Part shown: positions 36,475 through 46,203 of the stretch, one piece after another | Numbering within the stretch: the first letter of the stretch is position 1 | Layout of the letters: every line of letters starts with the position of its first letter | Origin: Prochlorococcus sp. AG-363-C20 | GTDB taxonomy: Bacteria > Cyanobacteriota > Cyanobacteriia > PCC-6307 > Cyanobiaceae | Length of the DNA: 61,261 bases | Direction of reading: 5' to 3' | Assembly (NCBI GenBank): GCA_003280295.1 | Contig: QCFI01000009.1 | Span: forward strand, 1-61,261 | Notes under the pieces: model-generated | What the model was told of the DNA's origin: nothing | What the model saw: only the letters and a program-made list of their open reading frames with translations | The model's database searches: none | Program-made: the position numbers and the translations under genes

Positions 36475-36789
36475 TTATATTTCAAGCATTTCATCGGTTT
36501 CGCTTGTTTCTTCTTGGTAATGACAATTTAAAGCTTTAGGGACTTTGAGCACAGAATCTTGTAAGTGTTCAGGATGTTCTCCTAAGCAAGTTATCCATTC
36601 TCTAAACTCTTGAGTAATGGCATAACTATCTTCATAGCGTTGAAGACTGTCTAGAACTGCAATCCTGGTAGAGGCCCAGCAGTTGGCGACATTGATACGT
36701 CGTTGAAGCGAAGCATGCATGATTTGTCCCCGATCGGGCCAAATTACATGTTGATGGAGCGCGCAATCCTCTTTTCTTTTGGAAAACAA
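36475..36789 (-). CDS. conserved-looking hypothetical protein
   Basis: A 104-residue soluble protein with a helical, Arg/Glu-rich middle (MHASLQRRINVANCWASTRI) and an acidic end EETSETDEMLEI. No domain was recognised. It lies just downstream of the helicase gene on the same strand with a 23-bp gap, so the two are probably co-transcribed. Confidence 0.6.
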   Translation of the reverse strand: MFSKRKEDCALHQHVIWPDRGQIMHASLQRRINVANCWASTRIAVLDSLQRYEDSYAITQEFREWITCLGEHPEHLQDSVLKVPKALNCHYQEETSETDEMLEI

Positions 36790-36812
36790 ATTCTTCTATA
36801 CAAAAAGACTTA

Positions 36813-38249
36813 TCACTTCAAGAATTGTGGTAATTGAATTGTTCCCATTCTGATTACTTCGCCTGCTTTATCTCCTATGGCTTCCATTGGCAAATTTAGT
36901 CTTCTAGATATCCATGAAGAGCTTTCTATTTTGCTAACAGACTTGTCAGATTTTATTAGGTATGGTTTTGCTTCGGACCAACTACTTGCATATTCCATAA
37001 GCATTGGGTCTGCTGGAGCAAAAACATAAGAGGGTTTTCTTGGGATAGCTTCTATTGCGGCTCTTTCGTTGTTCATTCGCACAGCACGAGTAATTGCTTG
37101 CAAAAACCTGCTCTTTGTGACGACAGTAGTTAGATAGGCAATTACTCGAAGTCTGGGAGCATCAAACCCTTCTGAGCACATATCCACGCTTACAAGCCAT
37201 TTAGCTTTTCCTTCTTTAAATTCTGCTAATCGCTCACTAGATTCTTTATTTTGTGAATGAACTAGTTGAACGCTATCTCCATTCTCTTTAAGTAGATTGG
37301 CAATTCCTTTTGCATGCTCGATATCTGTTGCAATAACAAGACCAGCTGCAATTTTGTGTTCGGAACGCACCTGGTCCAATTTTTTGCTTGCTTTTATAAG
37401 TAGTTGAACAGCAATACTGCTGGAATCTGAAAGATGTATTGCTCGACGTAGATTGCGAGAACGCCAAAGCTCCCTTTGTTCAGTTGATAAGGGTGATATT
37501 TCTCGGCTTGAGTGATCTTCTTTAATGTGCTCTATCCAGCCATCTTGAAAATGAAATTCCAGTGGGCGAACCTCTCCTGTCGAGATAAGCTCTCGAGGTT
37601 CAACGCATAGATCTGGATTGATTAGTTCTACAGGTTTTCCCTTTGAATGAATCCACACCTTTTTAGCTGAACAAAAGGCTAGGTTGTCACTCCTAAAAGG
37701 TGTTCCTGTAAGGCCTAATCTTATACAGCATCCTTCTGTAAGCTTTAAAAAAGTTTTTCCCCATACAGCACCTTCTGGTTCGTCTGGATTGACTCCTAGA
37801 TGATGGGCTTCATCGGCAATAGCTAGTAGATTGTTGCTAGAAAAAAAACTTTGAATTGCTTTTGTCTCTTGTAGCTTTGTAGAAGCACTTTGATAGGTCA
37901 AAATCAAACCATCAAATCGATTTTGACCATCTTCTTGATTTGGATAAGCTTCTAAAAACTTGACTGTTAGTCCAAGCATTTCGGCGGATTTTTGCCATTG
38001 GGATGCAATTGTGCTTCGGTGACAAAAAACAACGAATTTTGTTAGCAATTTTTCCCTTTGCATTGCTTTAAAACCAAGAAGTGCCCCAAGTGTTTTGCCT
38101 GCCCCTGGTCCAGCATGAACAAGTATGTCGCTTTCTTTTTTGCTCCTTAAATTAAGACGTCGACGTAAAAGTTGTATGAGTCTTGTTTGCCAAGCACGTG
38201 GGCGTATATTTGATCGAGCAAGATCTTTTTGAAGATCAAATGAGATCAT
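36813..38249 (-). CDS. superfamily II DNA/RNA helicase
   Basis: A 478-residue SF2 helicase. Walker A is HAGPGAGKTLGAL (about residue 46), motif II is DEAHHLG (about 145), motif III is GLTGTPFRSD, and motif VI is QAITRAVRMNN in the second RecA domain, which also shows LVSVDMCSEGFDAPRL. This layout is like XPB/RAD25-type or restriction-enzyme R-subunit helicases, without a nuclease domain. The cellular role is not known. The start is the ATG at 38249. Confidence 0.85.
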   Translation of the reverse strand: MISFDLQKDLARSNIRPRAWQTRLIQLLRRRLNLRSKKESDILVHAGPGAGKTLGALLGFKAMQREKLLTKFVVFCHRSTIASQWQKSAEMLGLTVKFLEAYPNQEDGQNRFDGLILTYQSASTKLQETKAIQSFFSSNNLLAIADEAHHLGVNPDEPEGAVWGKTFLKLTEGCCIRLGLTGTPFRSDNLAFCSAKKVWIHSKGKPVELINPDLCVEPRELISTGEVRPLEFHFQDGWIEHIKEDHSSREISPLSTEQRELWRSRNLRRAIHLSDSSSIAVQLLIKASKKLDQVRSEHKIAAGLVIATDIEHAKGIANLLKENGDSVQLVHSQNKESSERLAEFKEGKAKWLVSVDMCSEGFDAPRLRVIAYLTTVVTKSRFLQAITRAVRMNNERAAIEAIPRKPSYVFAPADPMLMEYASSWSEAKPYLIKSDKSVSKIESSSWISRRLNLPMEAIGDKAGEVIRMGTIQLPQFLK

Positions 38250-38433
38250 AGATAAAGGTTCTTAAGAAGAATTTAAGCCTTTTTAACTATTTCCTTGCTT
38301 CTTTGCACATCCAGCTTTTACTTTTGAAAGCCTTTAGGCTTGATAGAACTTGATATATAAGCATATCTAAGGATTGTTAATATTAACCTAGGATTGCTTT
38401 CCTTTTAAAATGTTGGGGGTGGGGAGAATTCCA

Positions 38434-38476
38434 CTGAACCATTAATACAAGTAAAAATTTTCTATTAATGGTTCAG
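38434..38476. repeat. 14-bp perfect inverted repeat upstream of the helicase gene
   Basis: CTGAACCATTAATA (38434-38447) and its exact reverse complement (38463-38476) flank a 15-base AT-rich spacer. It lies between the stop of the minus-strand gene at 38527 and the helicase start at 38249. It has no canonical trailing T-run. It could be a terminator for the upstream gene, an operator, or a stem in the helicase leader RNA. Confidence 0.55.
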
Positions 38477-38526
38477 AAGCGGAAAATTCAGTTAATTAAA
38501 TAGAAATGAGAACTTGGTTTTTGCCA

Positions 38527-39105
38527 TTAAATAGCTTCTGTATGATTTAAAAGTAATCGTTGTACTTCCTGAAGCCCTTCTTTGGCCGCGTTGTGAGCAA
38601 GTTCGAAGTCTCCCTTTGCATCACTTTTTAGTTCTTCCGCTAGGCGCTGGAGAAGGTCTTCTTCGTTTTTTTCTAGGATTGTCATTACTTCATTTCTTAT
38701 TAGTTTGCGAACAGCTGTTGCTCTGAGGGTGTCTTCTGTAGCTTCAGCAAATGTTCCTTGTACTAACTCTTGAATGAAAAGGCGATGTACTTCGCTGCTG
38801 CGTAGGAAGCTTTCAGTGGCATTGATAATCCCTTCAACTAATGCCTCGTCAGGTTCTGATTCTTTTTGTGCAAGTTTGAATTCCCAATCGAGATGACGCC
38901 GTTGCCATCCTGATGAATGAAGGCTTGGCATAGCAGTTTGGGCATAAGTATCCACAGACATCTCATAAATTCTTTCGGCTAGGCGTTCACACCATTCACG
39001 CCCATGACTTTGCAGATTCTTCTGCATTGCTGTTCTTGGCACAGCATGTCCACCATGATGACTGTGGCATACGCCATCAGGGCATTCGATTGCAGAAAGA
39101 CTCAT
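38527..39105 (-). CDS. conserved hypothetical protein, helical
   Basis: A 192-residue soluble helical protein with a His/Cys-rich N-terminus (IECPDGVCHSHHGGHAVP) that could bind metal. A long charged helical body follows (FLRSSEVHRLFIQELVQGTF; ILEKNEEDLLQRLAEELKSD). No known family was recognised. It is transcribed divergently from pntA with a 170-bp gap. Confidence 0.65.
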   Translation of the reverse strand: MSLSAIECPDGVCHSHHGGHAVPRTAMQKNLQSHGREWCERLAERIYEMSVDTYAQTAMPSLHSSGWQRRHLDWEFKLAQKESEPDEALVEGIINATESFLRSSEVHRLFIQELVQGTFAEATEDTLRATAVRKLIRNEVMTILEKNEEDLLQRLAEELKSDAKGDFELAHNAAKEGLQEVQRLLLNHTEAI

Positions 39106-39276
39106 TGGAAGTAATCTATGTTCGATTCTTAACTCTTATTAGCTCTGATTATCAAAAACATCAGCGCTTAAGGATAGAAACATCAGCACATCAGCATAGA
39201 AAGACTTTCATCGAAAAGCTCATGATGAGTGTGCCTTCCCCCCGTAATCTAATTCTTAGGAAGCGGTTAACAAATC

Positions 39277-40419
39277 TTGCTTAGAATTTTCATCCCAATT
39301 GAATCTGCTCCAGGAGAAGCCAGGGTTGCAGCTTCGCCTGAAACAGTTAAGAAATTAATTGCTTTAGGTTGCCAGGTCTTCTTAGAAATTGGCGCTGGTA
39401 TATCAGCTGGTTTCCTTGATGACGATTATAGGAATAGTGGTGCTCAATTCGTTCCTATTGGGGATGTAGATGCTTGGCAGAAAACAGATGTTCTTCTTTG
39501 CGTTCAGGCTCCTCCTAGAGAATGTTTAGAAAGAATGAAACCTAAAGCTTTGGTTGTTGGCTTGTTGGCACCTTATCAAAATGAATCACTTATTAATTCT
39601 CTTAAATCTGGACAGCTTTCAGCTTTAGCAATGGAGCTTTTGCCCAGAATAAGTCGTGCCCAATCTGCAGATGCACTGTCTTCTCAGGCAAATATTGCTG
39701 GTTACAAATCTGTTCTTTTAGCTGCAAGCGCACTTGATCGTTATTTCCCAATGTTGATGACGGCAGCTGGTACTGTCCAACCTGCAAAGATCGTTGTCTT
39801 AGGGGCTGGAGTAGCAGGTCTACAGGCTGTAGCAACTGCAAAACGTCTTGGTGCAGTTGTTTTTGTTAGTGATATTCGTCCAGCAGTGAAGGAGCAAGTT
39901 GAATCACTAGGCGCTCGGTTTATTAATCCACCTCAATTGGATGAAAAACCTTCTGAATCAGGTGGCTATGCTCAGGAATCAACAGAGGCATTTCTTACAG
40001 CACAGCGTCAAGAACTATCAGATCATTTATCTGAAGCAGATGTGGCGATATGTACAGCTCAAGTACCTGGGAAAAAAGCACCACGCTTAATTAGTGAAGG
40101 TATGCTTGATCGAATGCGTACAGGCTCTGTTGTTGTTGATCTTGCCGTTGAGCAGGGTGGTAATTGTGCAGAGACCAAGAAGGGAGAAACAATAATTAGA
40201 AAAGGAGTAAAACTTATTGGGGCTTCTGATTTGCCATGTAGTGTGCCCAATCATGCGAGTTCTTTATATGCTCGTAATTTGTTAGCCCTTCTTGAACCTT
40301 TTCTAAAAGAGGAGGAACTTATGCTGAATCTTGAAGATGAGCTAATAGCTGGATGCTTGATTAGCTATCAAGGTGAAATTTGTTGTCAGGATTTACTTTA
40401 TTCAGGAGGGACGAACTAA
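39277..40419 (+). CDS. pntA: NAD(P) transhydrogenase alpha subunit, NAD-binding part
   Basis: This is domain I of the proton-translocating nicotinamide nucleotide transhydrogenase, which moves hydride between NAD(H) and NADP(H). It reads LRIFIPIESAPGEARVAASP at the N-terminus, then RISRAQSADALSSQANIAGY and Rossmann KIVVLGAGVAGLQAVATAKR (about residue 170). It is 380 residues long, as in cyanobacteria where alpha is split in two. The start is TTG; no upstream ATG exists. A good ribosome site precedes the next gene. Confidence 0.93.
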   Translation: MLRIFIPIESAPGEARVAASPETVKKLIALGCQVFLEIGAGISAGFLDDDYRNSGAQFVPIGDVDAWQKTDVLLCVQAPPRECLERMKPKALVVGLLAPYQNESLINSLKSGQLSALAMELLPRISRAQSADALSSQANIAGYKSVLLAASALDRYFPMLMTAAGTVQPAKIVVLGAGVAGLQAVATAKRLGAVVFVSDIRPAVKEQVESLGARFINPPQLDEKPSESGGYAQESTEAFLTAQRQELSDHLSEADVAICTAQVPGKKAPRLISEGMLDRMRTGSVVVDLAVEQGGNCAETKKGETIIRKGVKLIGASDLPCSVPNHASSLYARNLLALLEPFLKEEELMLNLEDELIAGCLISYQGEICCQDLLYSGGTN

Positions 40420-40727
40420 TGGAGTTTTCACATACTGAGGCTCTATGGGTGCTTTTGTTGGGAAGCCTGCTTGGATTTGAGTTGATCGGTAAGGTTCCTC
40501 CAACTTTGCATACCCCATTGATGAGTGGTGCAAATGCCATATCAGGTATCACGATGCTTGCAGCACTTAGTTTGATTATCAAGGCACAGGATAATCTTCC
40601 TTTATTGGTACTAGGTTCAATATCTCTTGGGTTTGCTTTGTTTAATGTGATAGGTGGGTTCTTAGTTACAGACAGAATGCTGGCAATGTTTAGTCGTAAG
40701 CCCATTCGCAAGCAGGACAACCGTTGA
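40419..40727 (+). CDS. NAD(P) transhydrogenase alpha subunit, membrane part
   Basis: A 102-residue membrane subunit with three hydrophobic helices: ALWVLLLGSLLGFELIG, ISGITMLAALSLIIKA and LVLGSISLGFALFNVIGGFL. Its ATG overlaps the previous stop by one base (TAATG) and AGGAGGG lies just upstream. It is the second piece of the split alpha subunit, giving the PntA1-PntA2-PntB order. Confidence 0.92.
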   Translation: MEFSHTEALWVLLLGSLLGFELIGKVPPTLHTPLMSGANAISGITMLAALSLIIKAQDNLPLLVLGSISLGFALFNVIGGFLVTDRMLAMFSRKPIRKQDNR

Positions 40728-42166
40728 TGATGAATACTGCAATTTTTAAATATGCGATTGATTTATTTGCTGTTTTATTTCTCGCTTTAGGTATTAAAGG
40801 ACTGTCTAAGGTTCGATCTGCTCGTGCGGCAAACCAATTGGCTGCTTTAGCAATGGGACTCGCTTTGCTTGGGGTCTTTATTGATTTCCTTGGCAGTGAC
40901 GCAATCTCTTTCAATTCCTGGATCTGGATTGTTTTTGGTTCTGTGATTGGTGGTTGTCTTGGAATGATTACTGCCAAGAGGGTTCCAATGACAGCCATGC
41001 CCGAAACAGTAGCTTTATTTAATGGCTGTGGAGGTATGTCTTCGTTGCTTGTTGCTATGGGTGTAGTTCTTTTCTTGGGTGAAAGTGACTCTGGCCAGAC
41101 AACGCAAGATTTTGTTGGAAACCTATCGATAATTGTCTCTGTATTTGTTGGGGCAATAACCTTTTTCGGTTCGATAGTTGCTATGGCTAAGTTGCAGGGA
41201 TGGCTTTCCACCCCTGGATGGACGCAAAGTAAGTTACGTCATGCCTTCAATATTGCTCTTTCAGTTTTAGCTTTTGTTGGAGCTGCTGAGCTTTTGTTAG
41301 GCGGGCAAAGTGGTTTGTGGTTACTTGTAATTAGCTCAGGTCTCCTTGGAATTGGAGTAACACTTCCTATTGGAGGTGCTGACATGCCTGTAGTTATTTC
41401 TTTGCTAAATAGCTATTCAGGTGTAGCTGCAGCTGCAGCTGGATTTGTTGTTCAGAGCCAATTGCTAATAGTGGCAGGGGCAATGGTTGGCGCTGCTGGA
41501 TTAATTCTCACTCAAGTGATGTGTAATGGCATGAATCGTTCATTGCTGTCAGTCCTTTTTGGGGGTGCATTAGGGCATAGTGCTTCAGGAGTTGGTAGTA
41601 ATTTAAGTGAATATGTCAATATCACTAGCTGTAGTGTTGAGGAGTGTGCCTTAACTATTGAAGCGGCTGAGAGAGTAGTCATTGTCCCTGGATATGGTCT
41701 TGCCGTAGCTCAGGCTCAGCACACTCTTAGGGAGGTTACTCGTGTTCTTGAAGCTGGTGGAATAAATGTCAGCTATGCCATTCATCCTGTTGCTGGCCGT
41801 ATGCCTGGGCATATGAATGTTTTACTTGCTGAAGCTGATGTCCCTTATGAGCAGCTAAAGGAGATGGATGTGATAAATCCTGATTTTCCTGCTACAGATG
41901 TAGTTCTTGTACTTGGAGCCAATGATGTAGTCAATCCACAAGCCAAGAATGACTCTAATTCTCCTCTATATGGAATGCCAGTTCTTGATGTATATGAAGC
42001 TCGGACAGTGTTTGTAGTCAAGAGGGGGATGAGTGCTGGTTATTCAGGGATCAAGAATGATTTGTTTGAAATGTCTAATACTTCAATGGTGTTTGGAGAT
42101 GCTAAGAAAGTTTTAGGTGACCTTTTAGTTCAATTAAAGGAGCTAGGTCTTGGTAGGAAAGGATGA
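40724..42166 (+). CDS. pntB: NAD(P) transhydrogenase beta subunit
   Basis: A 480-residue subunit with an N-terminal multi-helix membrane domain that carries protons, and a C-terminal NADP-binding domain (domain III) with VIVPGYGLAVAQAQHTLREV (about residue 325), HPVAGRMPGHMNVLLAEADV and VLVLGANDVVNPQA. It overlaps the preceding gene by 4 bp. The three genes form one operon. Confidence 0.93.
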   Translation: MMMNTAIFKYAIDLFAVLFLALGIKGLSKVRSARAANQLAALAMGLALLGVFIDFLGSDAISFNSWIWIVFGSVIGGCLGMITAKRVPMTAMPETVALFNGCGGMSSLLVAMGVVLFLGESDSGQTTQDFVGNLSIIVSVFVGAITFFGSIVAMAKLQGWLSTPGWTQSKLRHAFNIALSVLAFVGAAELLLGGQSGLWLLVISSGLLGIGVTLPIGGADMPVVISLLNSYSGVAAAAAGFVVQSQLLIVAGAMVGAAGLILTQVMCNGMNRSLLSVLFGGALGHSASGVGSNLSEYVNITSCSVEECALTIEAAERVVIVPGYGLAVAQAQHTLREVTRVLEAGGINVSYAIHPVAGRMPGHMNVLLAEADVPYEQLKEMDVINPDFPATDVVLVLGANDVVNPQAKNDSNSPLYGMPVLDVYEARTVFVVKRGMSAGYSGIKNDLFEMSNTSMVFGDAKKVLGDLLVQLKELGLGRKG

Positions 42167-43271
42167 TTCTTGCTCCTTCCTTTTAGAGGAACTAGATTTA
42201 CTTCCTTTTGAACAGAAGTTCCCTTGGTTTGGAGGAGATCTGCAGACTCTACGGGATACCTTTATTCCGAATAGTTTTTCAGCTGATCAGGGAGAAGTTG
42301 TAAAAATTGGGGTGCCGCCTATTCCAGGTGGAGCGGCTGGAAAAGGCCAATTGCTAGCTTTTTTAGATCGTCCTAAAGATCCTTCTAATGTTCTTGGCTT
42401 GGTTTTGCTTCTTCATGGCTTAGGAGGGTCTAGTAGGCGCCTTGGCTTACGTCGGATGGGCCTTTCTTTGCTCAATGCAGGCTTTGGAGTATTGAGATTG
42501 AATTTACGAGGCGCGGATCCAGGTAGACACCTTGCTGGTGGTACTTATGCTGCTGAATGTAATACTGATTTGGAACCTGTATTTATTCGGGCGAGGCAAA
42601 TTTGTGATCTTTTAAGTAAAGAAGTAAAGGGATTAAGAGGTTCTTTGCCTTTATTTGGAGCAGGGATTTCTTTGGGAGGAACAATATTGCTAAATGCTTG
42701 TTTGAAGAAAAATAATGCTTATGAAAAAGATCAATTTGTTTTGGATGGTTTGGTTTGTACTAGTAGCCCTCTTGATTTAGAGGCTTGCAGTGCATCTATT
42801 GAACGTCCTCGCAATAGCTTCTATCAGCACTGGCTTTTAAAGAGACTTAAACGTCAAACACTTGCAGATCCGTTTGGTGTTACTGAGCTTGAAAGAGAGC
42901 TCCTTTTAGCTAAAGGGAAGGATCGTTCGATTACAACTATACGTGCATTTGATGCTGCTATTACTGCTCCAAGATGGGGTTATAGGGATGTGGAAACTTA
43001 TTATTTTGAAGCTTCCCCTCTGCAACAACTTTGCAGAATAAATAGTGAACTTCCGCCAATCCTTTTTTTGCAGGCTTTGGATGATCCTTGGGTTCCAGCA
43101 GAAGCTGCTCAGAGGTTGGCCGCGAGGATTGCTTCACGTCAATTTTCGAAGCTACAAGTAATTCTTACTCAAAATGGTGGGCATAATGGTTTTCATGGTT
43201 CTTATGGCTGCTGGGGAGATGTTTTGGTTAGGAGATGGTTAAGCAGGTTGGCTATTAAACGATCTTCTTAG
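42150..43271 (+). CDS. YheT-type alpha/beta hydrolase
   Basis: A 373-residue esterase-like protein. LLLHGLGGSSRRLGLRRMG gives the oxyanion loop, GVLRLNLRGADPGRHLAGG follows, the nucleophile elbow is FGAGISLGGTI, and NGGHNGFHG near the C-terminus carries the catalytic His. This pattern is the YheT/EMB8 group, whose substrate is unknown. It starts at TTG 42150, overlapping pntB by 17 bp. Confidence 0.8.
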   Translation: MVGKDDSCSFLLEELDLLPFEQKFPWFGGDLQTLRDTFIPNSFSADQGEVVKIGVPPIPGGAAGKGQLLAFLDRPKDPSNVLGLVLLLHGLGGSSRRLGLRRMGLSLLNAGFGVLRLNLRGADPGRHLAGGTYAAECNTDLEPVFIRARQICDLLSKEVKGLRGSLPLFGAGISLGGTILLNACLKKNNAYEKDQFVLDGLVCTSSPLDLEACSASIERPRNSFYQHWLLKRLKRQTLADPFGVTELERELLLAKGKDRSITTIRAFDAAITAPRWGYRDVETYYFEASPLQQLCRINSELPPILFLQALDDPWVPAEAAQRLAARIASRQFSKLQVILTQNGGHNGFHGSYGCWGDVLVRRWLSRLAIKRSS

Positions 43272-43497
43272 GGAATATTAAGTCTTCAGTTTAATATGAG
43301 GATGCTTTTTAAATACTTAGGAAAAGTGAACTTTATTTACTATTAAAATCTTGAAAATATTAGACTAATGAATTAGTTATTTTCTTGTTTGAGGAATTTT
43401 TGACTGGTAAAAGATTGCAAAAACTTTGCTTTATAAGCATCTATCTATTTTCATAATAGGATCCTTTTAAAAAATGGAGTTGGCGAATTTTTAGTGT

Positions 43498-44724
43498 TTA
43501 AAAGAGTAATTTTTTGACTTGCTCACTTACTATTTGGCGAGCCCATTTATCTACTGAAAGAATATCATCCAAGCTAGGGTTTACTTGCAATTCATTTTTG
43601 TGTTTTTCACAAGCAATTTCTATTAATTTCGGAATATCGAGAAAGTGAGTCTTTTCATTCAGGAATTGTCCGACTGCTTCTTCATTAGCTGCATTTAATA
43701 CAGCAGGCATAGTTCCTCCTGACCGACCAGCACTATAGGCAAGCTCCATACACGGATATTTAGAGGTGTCAGGTGAATGAAAAGAAAGTTCTTGCACTTC
43801 TGTGAGTTTTAGTCGAGGCCAAGGTGTATTTAGTCGGTGTGGCCAACTCATGCAATAGAGGATCGGTAATTTCATATCTGGCCATCCGAGTTGAGCGAGT
43901 ACGGAAGAATCGCTCAACTCGATCATTGAGTGAATAATGCTTTGGGGGTGAATAATTATCTCTATGTGGTCATAGTCAATACCAAATAAATAATGGGCTT
44001 CTATGACTTCAAGCCCTTTGTTCATAAGTGTCGCAGAATCAACGGTAATCTTGCGTCCCATACTCCAGTTTGGATGGCTAATAGCATCTTTTATGGTTGC
44101 TTTCTTTAGGTCTTCTGTTGACCAGTCACGGAAGGCCCCTCCCGATGCTGTGAGCTGAATTCGACGCAGGCCAGGAGTAGGGATTCCTGTTGATAAACGA
44201 GCATTCTCAGCCCAAGGTGTTCCTTGTAAGCATTGGAAAATTGCTGAATGTTCCGAATCTGCAGGAAGTAAACGACTTCCGCTTTTTTTTAGTTCTGGTA
44301 GTACAACTGGTCCTGCTGCTATTAGGGTTTCTTTGTTGGCCAGGGCAAGATCTTTGCCTGATCGGATCGCAGCCAAAGTAGGAAGCAGTCCAGCGCATCC
44401 GACTATTCCTGTAACTACAAGATCTGCACTATTCCAAGATGCGGCTTCATTGAGGCCATCAGGACCTCCTGTGAGTTTTAGGAATTCCTTAGGCCTTTGG
44501 TCTATGGAAAGGCTGTTTAGTCGATCTTTTAGTTCAGGTAATAATGATTCATTTGCTAGGGCTACGATCTCAGGCCTATGTCGAATGATTTGTTTGACAA
44601 GTAGGGGCAAATTTTGCCCTGCTGTTAGGGCTACTACTCTGAACTTATCTGGGAACGCATCGACGATCTCAAGAGTCTGAGTACCTATTGAACCCGTGGA
44701 GCCCAGCACGCTGATGGCTTTCAC
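43498..44724 (-). CDS. dxr: 1-deoxy-D-xylulose 5-phosphate reductoisomerase
   Basis: This enzyme makes 2-C-methyl-D-erythritol 4-phosphate, the committed step of the MEP isoprenoid pathway that feeds carotenoids and chlorophyll. The NADPH motif [20 protein letters not shown] (residues 8-27), [26 protein letters not shown] and LTASGGAF are characteristic, along with [20 protein letters not shown]. At 408 residues it is complete, with a GTG start. Confidence 0.95.
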   Translation of the reverse strand: MKAISVLGSTGSIGTQTLEIVDAFPDKFRVVALTAGQNLPLLVKQIIRHRPEIVALANESLLPELKDRLNSLSIDQRPKEFLKLTGGPDGLNEAASWNSADLVVTGIVGCAGLLPTLAAIRSGKDLALANKETLIAAGPVVLPELKKSGSRLLPADSEHSAIFQCLQGTPWAENARLSTGIPTPGLRRIQLTASGGAFRDWSTEDLKKATIKDAISHPNWSMGRKITVDSATLMNKGLEVIEAHYLFGIDYDHIEIIIHPQSIIHSMIELSDSSVLAQLGWPDMKLPILYCMSWPHRLNTPWPRLKLTEVQELSFHSPDTSKYPCMELAYSAGRSGGTMPAVLNAANEEAVGQFLNEKTHFLDIPKLIEIACEKHKNELQVNPSLDDILSVDKWARQIVSEQVKKLLF

Positions 44725-44819
44725 AATGTTCAGGCAACTAGTACTAGTCTGCCATTACAAGGTTTATTCTCAGCATGTTTAATTCGACTAATTTTGGAGT
44801 TAGGAAGAGGACTTAATTT

Positions 44820-46154
44820 ATGACGTTAAGGGAACATTGGCGCTCTGGAACTGGCTTTGTCTTGGCTGCTGCAGGGAGTGCCGTTGGTCTTGGGAATTTA
44901 TGGGGCTTTGCTTATAGAGCTTCACAGGGAGGTGGTGCGGCCTTTCTGATCCTTTATATCTTGATTGTTTTGTTGGTTTGCTTACCTATTCTTGTTGCAG
45001 AAATGGTGCTGGGTCGAAGTACAGGACGGAGTCCAATAAGTGCACCTGTTCAAGCTGCTGGTGCACGTTGGCAGCCGATGGGTTGGCTTTTTGTAATTGC
45101 TGCATGCGGGATTCTTGCTTTTTATGCGGTTTTAATGGGGTGGACTGCTCATACTTTTTTTCATTCACTTGTTTATGGCCTCCCAGCCAATATGGATGAT
45201 GCAAAGACATTATTTGGCTCAGTAAGTAGTGGTAAAAGTGTTTTACTTGGACAAGTGTTAAGTCTTGCTCTCACTGGAATTGTTGTTTCTGCTGGTATTC
45301 GGGGGGGGATTGAAAGGCTGACTCGTTGGTGTATCCCAGCTCTTTTTTTATTGCTTTTTGTTTTAGCGTGCTGGGCTGCAACCCTCCCTGGGGCTTGGGA
45401 TGGTTATAGAACCTTCTTATTAAAATGGGATTTGAAGCAATTATTTGATCCTTCTACTGTCCGCAATGCTTTTACTCAGGCCTTCTTTTCAATAGGTACA
45501 GGAATAGGCTGCATCCTTGCTTACTCTGCGTACTTAGACCGTCGTAGTCATCTTCCTAGAGAGGCTGTTGCAGTTGTTGGAATGGACACATCAGTAGGCC
45601 TACTTGCAGGTATGGTTACGTTCCCAGTGGTTATGAGCTTTGGGCTGAAAGATGTTGTAAGCAGCTCTACTGTTGGGACATTGTTTATTTCTCTTCCTAC
45701 TGGTCTCGCAGCACTTGGAGTTACTGGACGTTTAGTTGCTGTGATGTTTTTTGCACTTGCTTATATTGCCGCGATTACTTCGTCTATATCTCTTTTGGAA
45801 GTCCCTGTGGCATCAATAATTGATCGATTTGGTTGGCGTCGTAATAAAGCGGTTTTGGTTTCTAGTGCACTAATTTTTGTTGCCGGTCTTCCAGCAGCTT
45901 TGGACTTAGAATTTCTAGAGGTTATGGATGCTTTGTTTGGAGGGCTTTTGTTAATCTTTGGTGGCTTACTTTTATCTGTATTACTTGGTTGGATTGTCCC
46001 TGGACGTTTTGATGAAGATCTTGTTGGTTGCGAAACGCCGGCAAGAGTTAGAATTTCTCTGAAATTTATGCTTCGCTGGGTATCACCTCCTGTTGTTGCC
46101 TTTGGTTTATTAGTTAGCTTGTTTGACCTCTTAAATCAATGGTCTTGGGGCTAG
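44820..46154 (+). CDS. sodium-dependent transporter, NSS/SNF family
   Basis: A 444-residue membrane protein of the neurotransmitter:sodium symporter family, related to LeuT. Its first helix region holds AAAGSAVGLGNLWGFAYRAS, the Na+/substrate-site signature. Further helices include a GTGIGCILAYSAYL segment resembling TM6 and an AYIAAITSSISLLEVPVA region. Bacterial NSS transporters import amino acids with Na+; the substrate is not decided. It lies divergently beside dxr with about 95 bp between the starts. Confidence 0.88.
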   Translation: MTLREHWRSGTGFVLAAAGSAVGLGNLWGFAYRASQGGGAAFLILYILIVLLVCLPILVAEMVLGRSTGRSPISAPVQAAGARWQPMGWLFVIAACGILAFYAVLMGWTAHTFFHSLVYGLPANMDDAKTLFGSVSSGKSVLLGQVLSLALTGIVVSAGIRGGIERLTRWCIPALFLLLFVLACWAATLPGAWDGYRTFLLKWDLKQLFDPSTVRNAFTQAFFSIGTGIGCILAYSAYLDRRSHLPREAVAVVGMDTSVGLLAGMVTFPVVMSFGLKDVVSSSTVGTLFISLPTGLAALGVTGRLVAVMFFALAYIAAITSSISLLEVPVASIIDRFGWRRNKAVLVSSALIFVAGLPAALDLEFLEVMDALFGGLLLIFGGLLLSVLLGWIVPGRFDEDLVGCETPARVRISLKFMLRWVSPPVVAFGLLVSLFDLLNQWSWG

Positions 46155-46203
46155 AAGAACAAGTAAAAGCTTCCCTAAGAAGTAGCCTCTGTAGAAGACG
46201 AAT

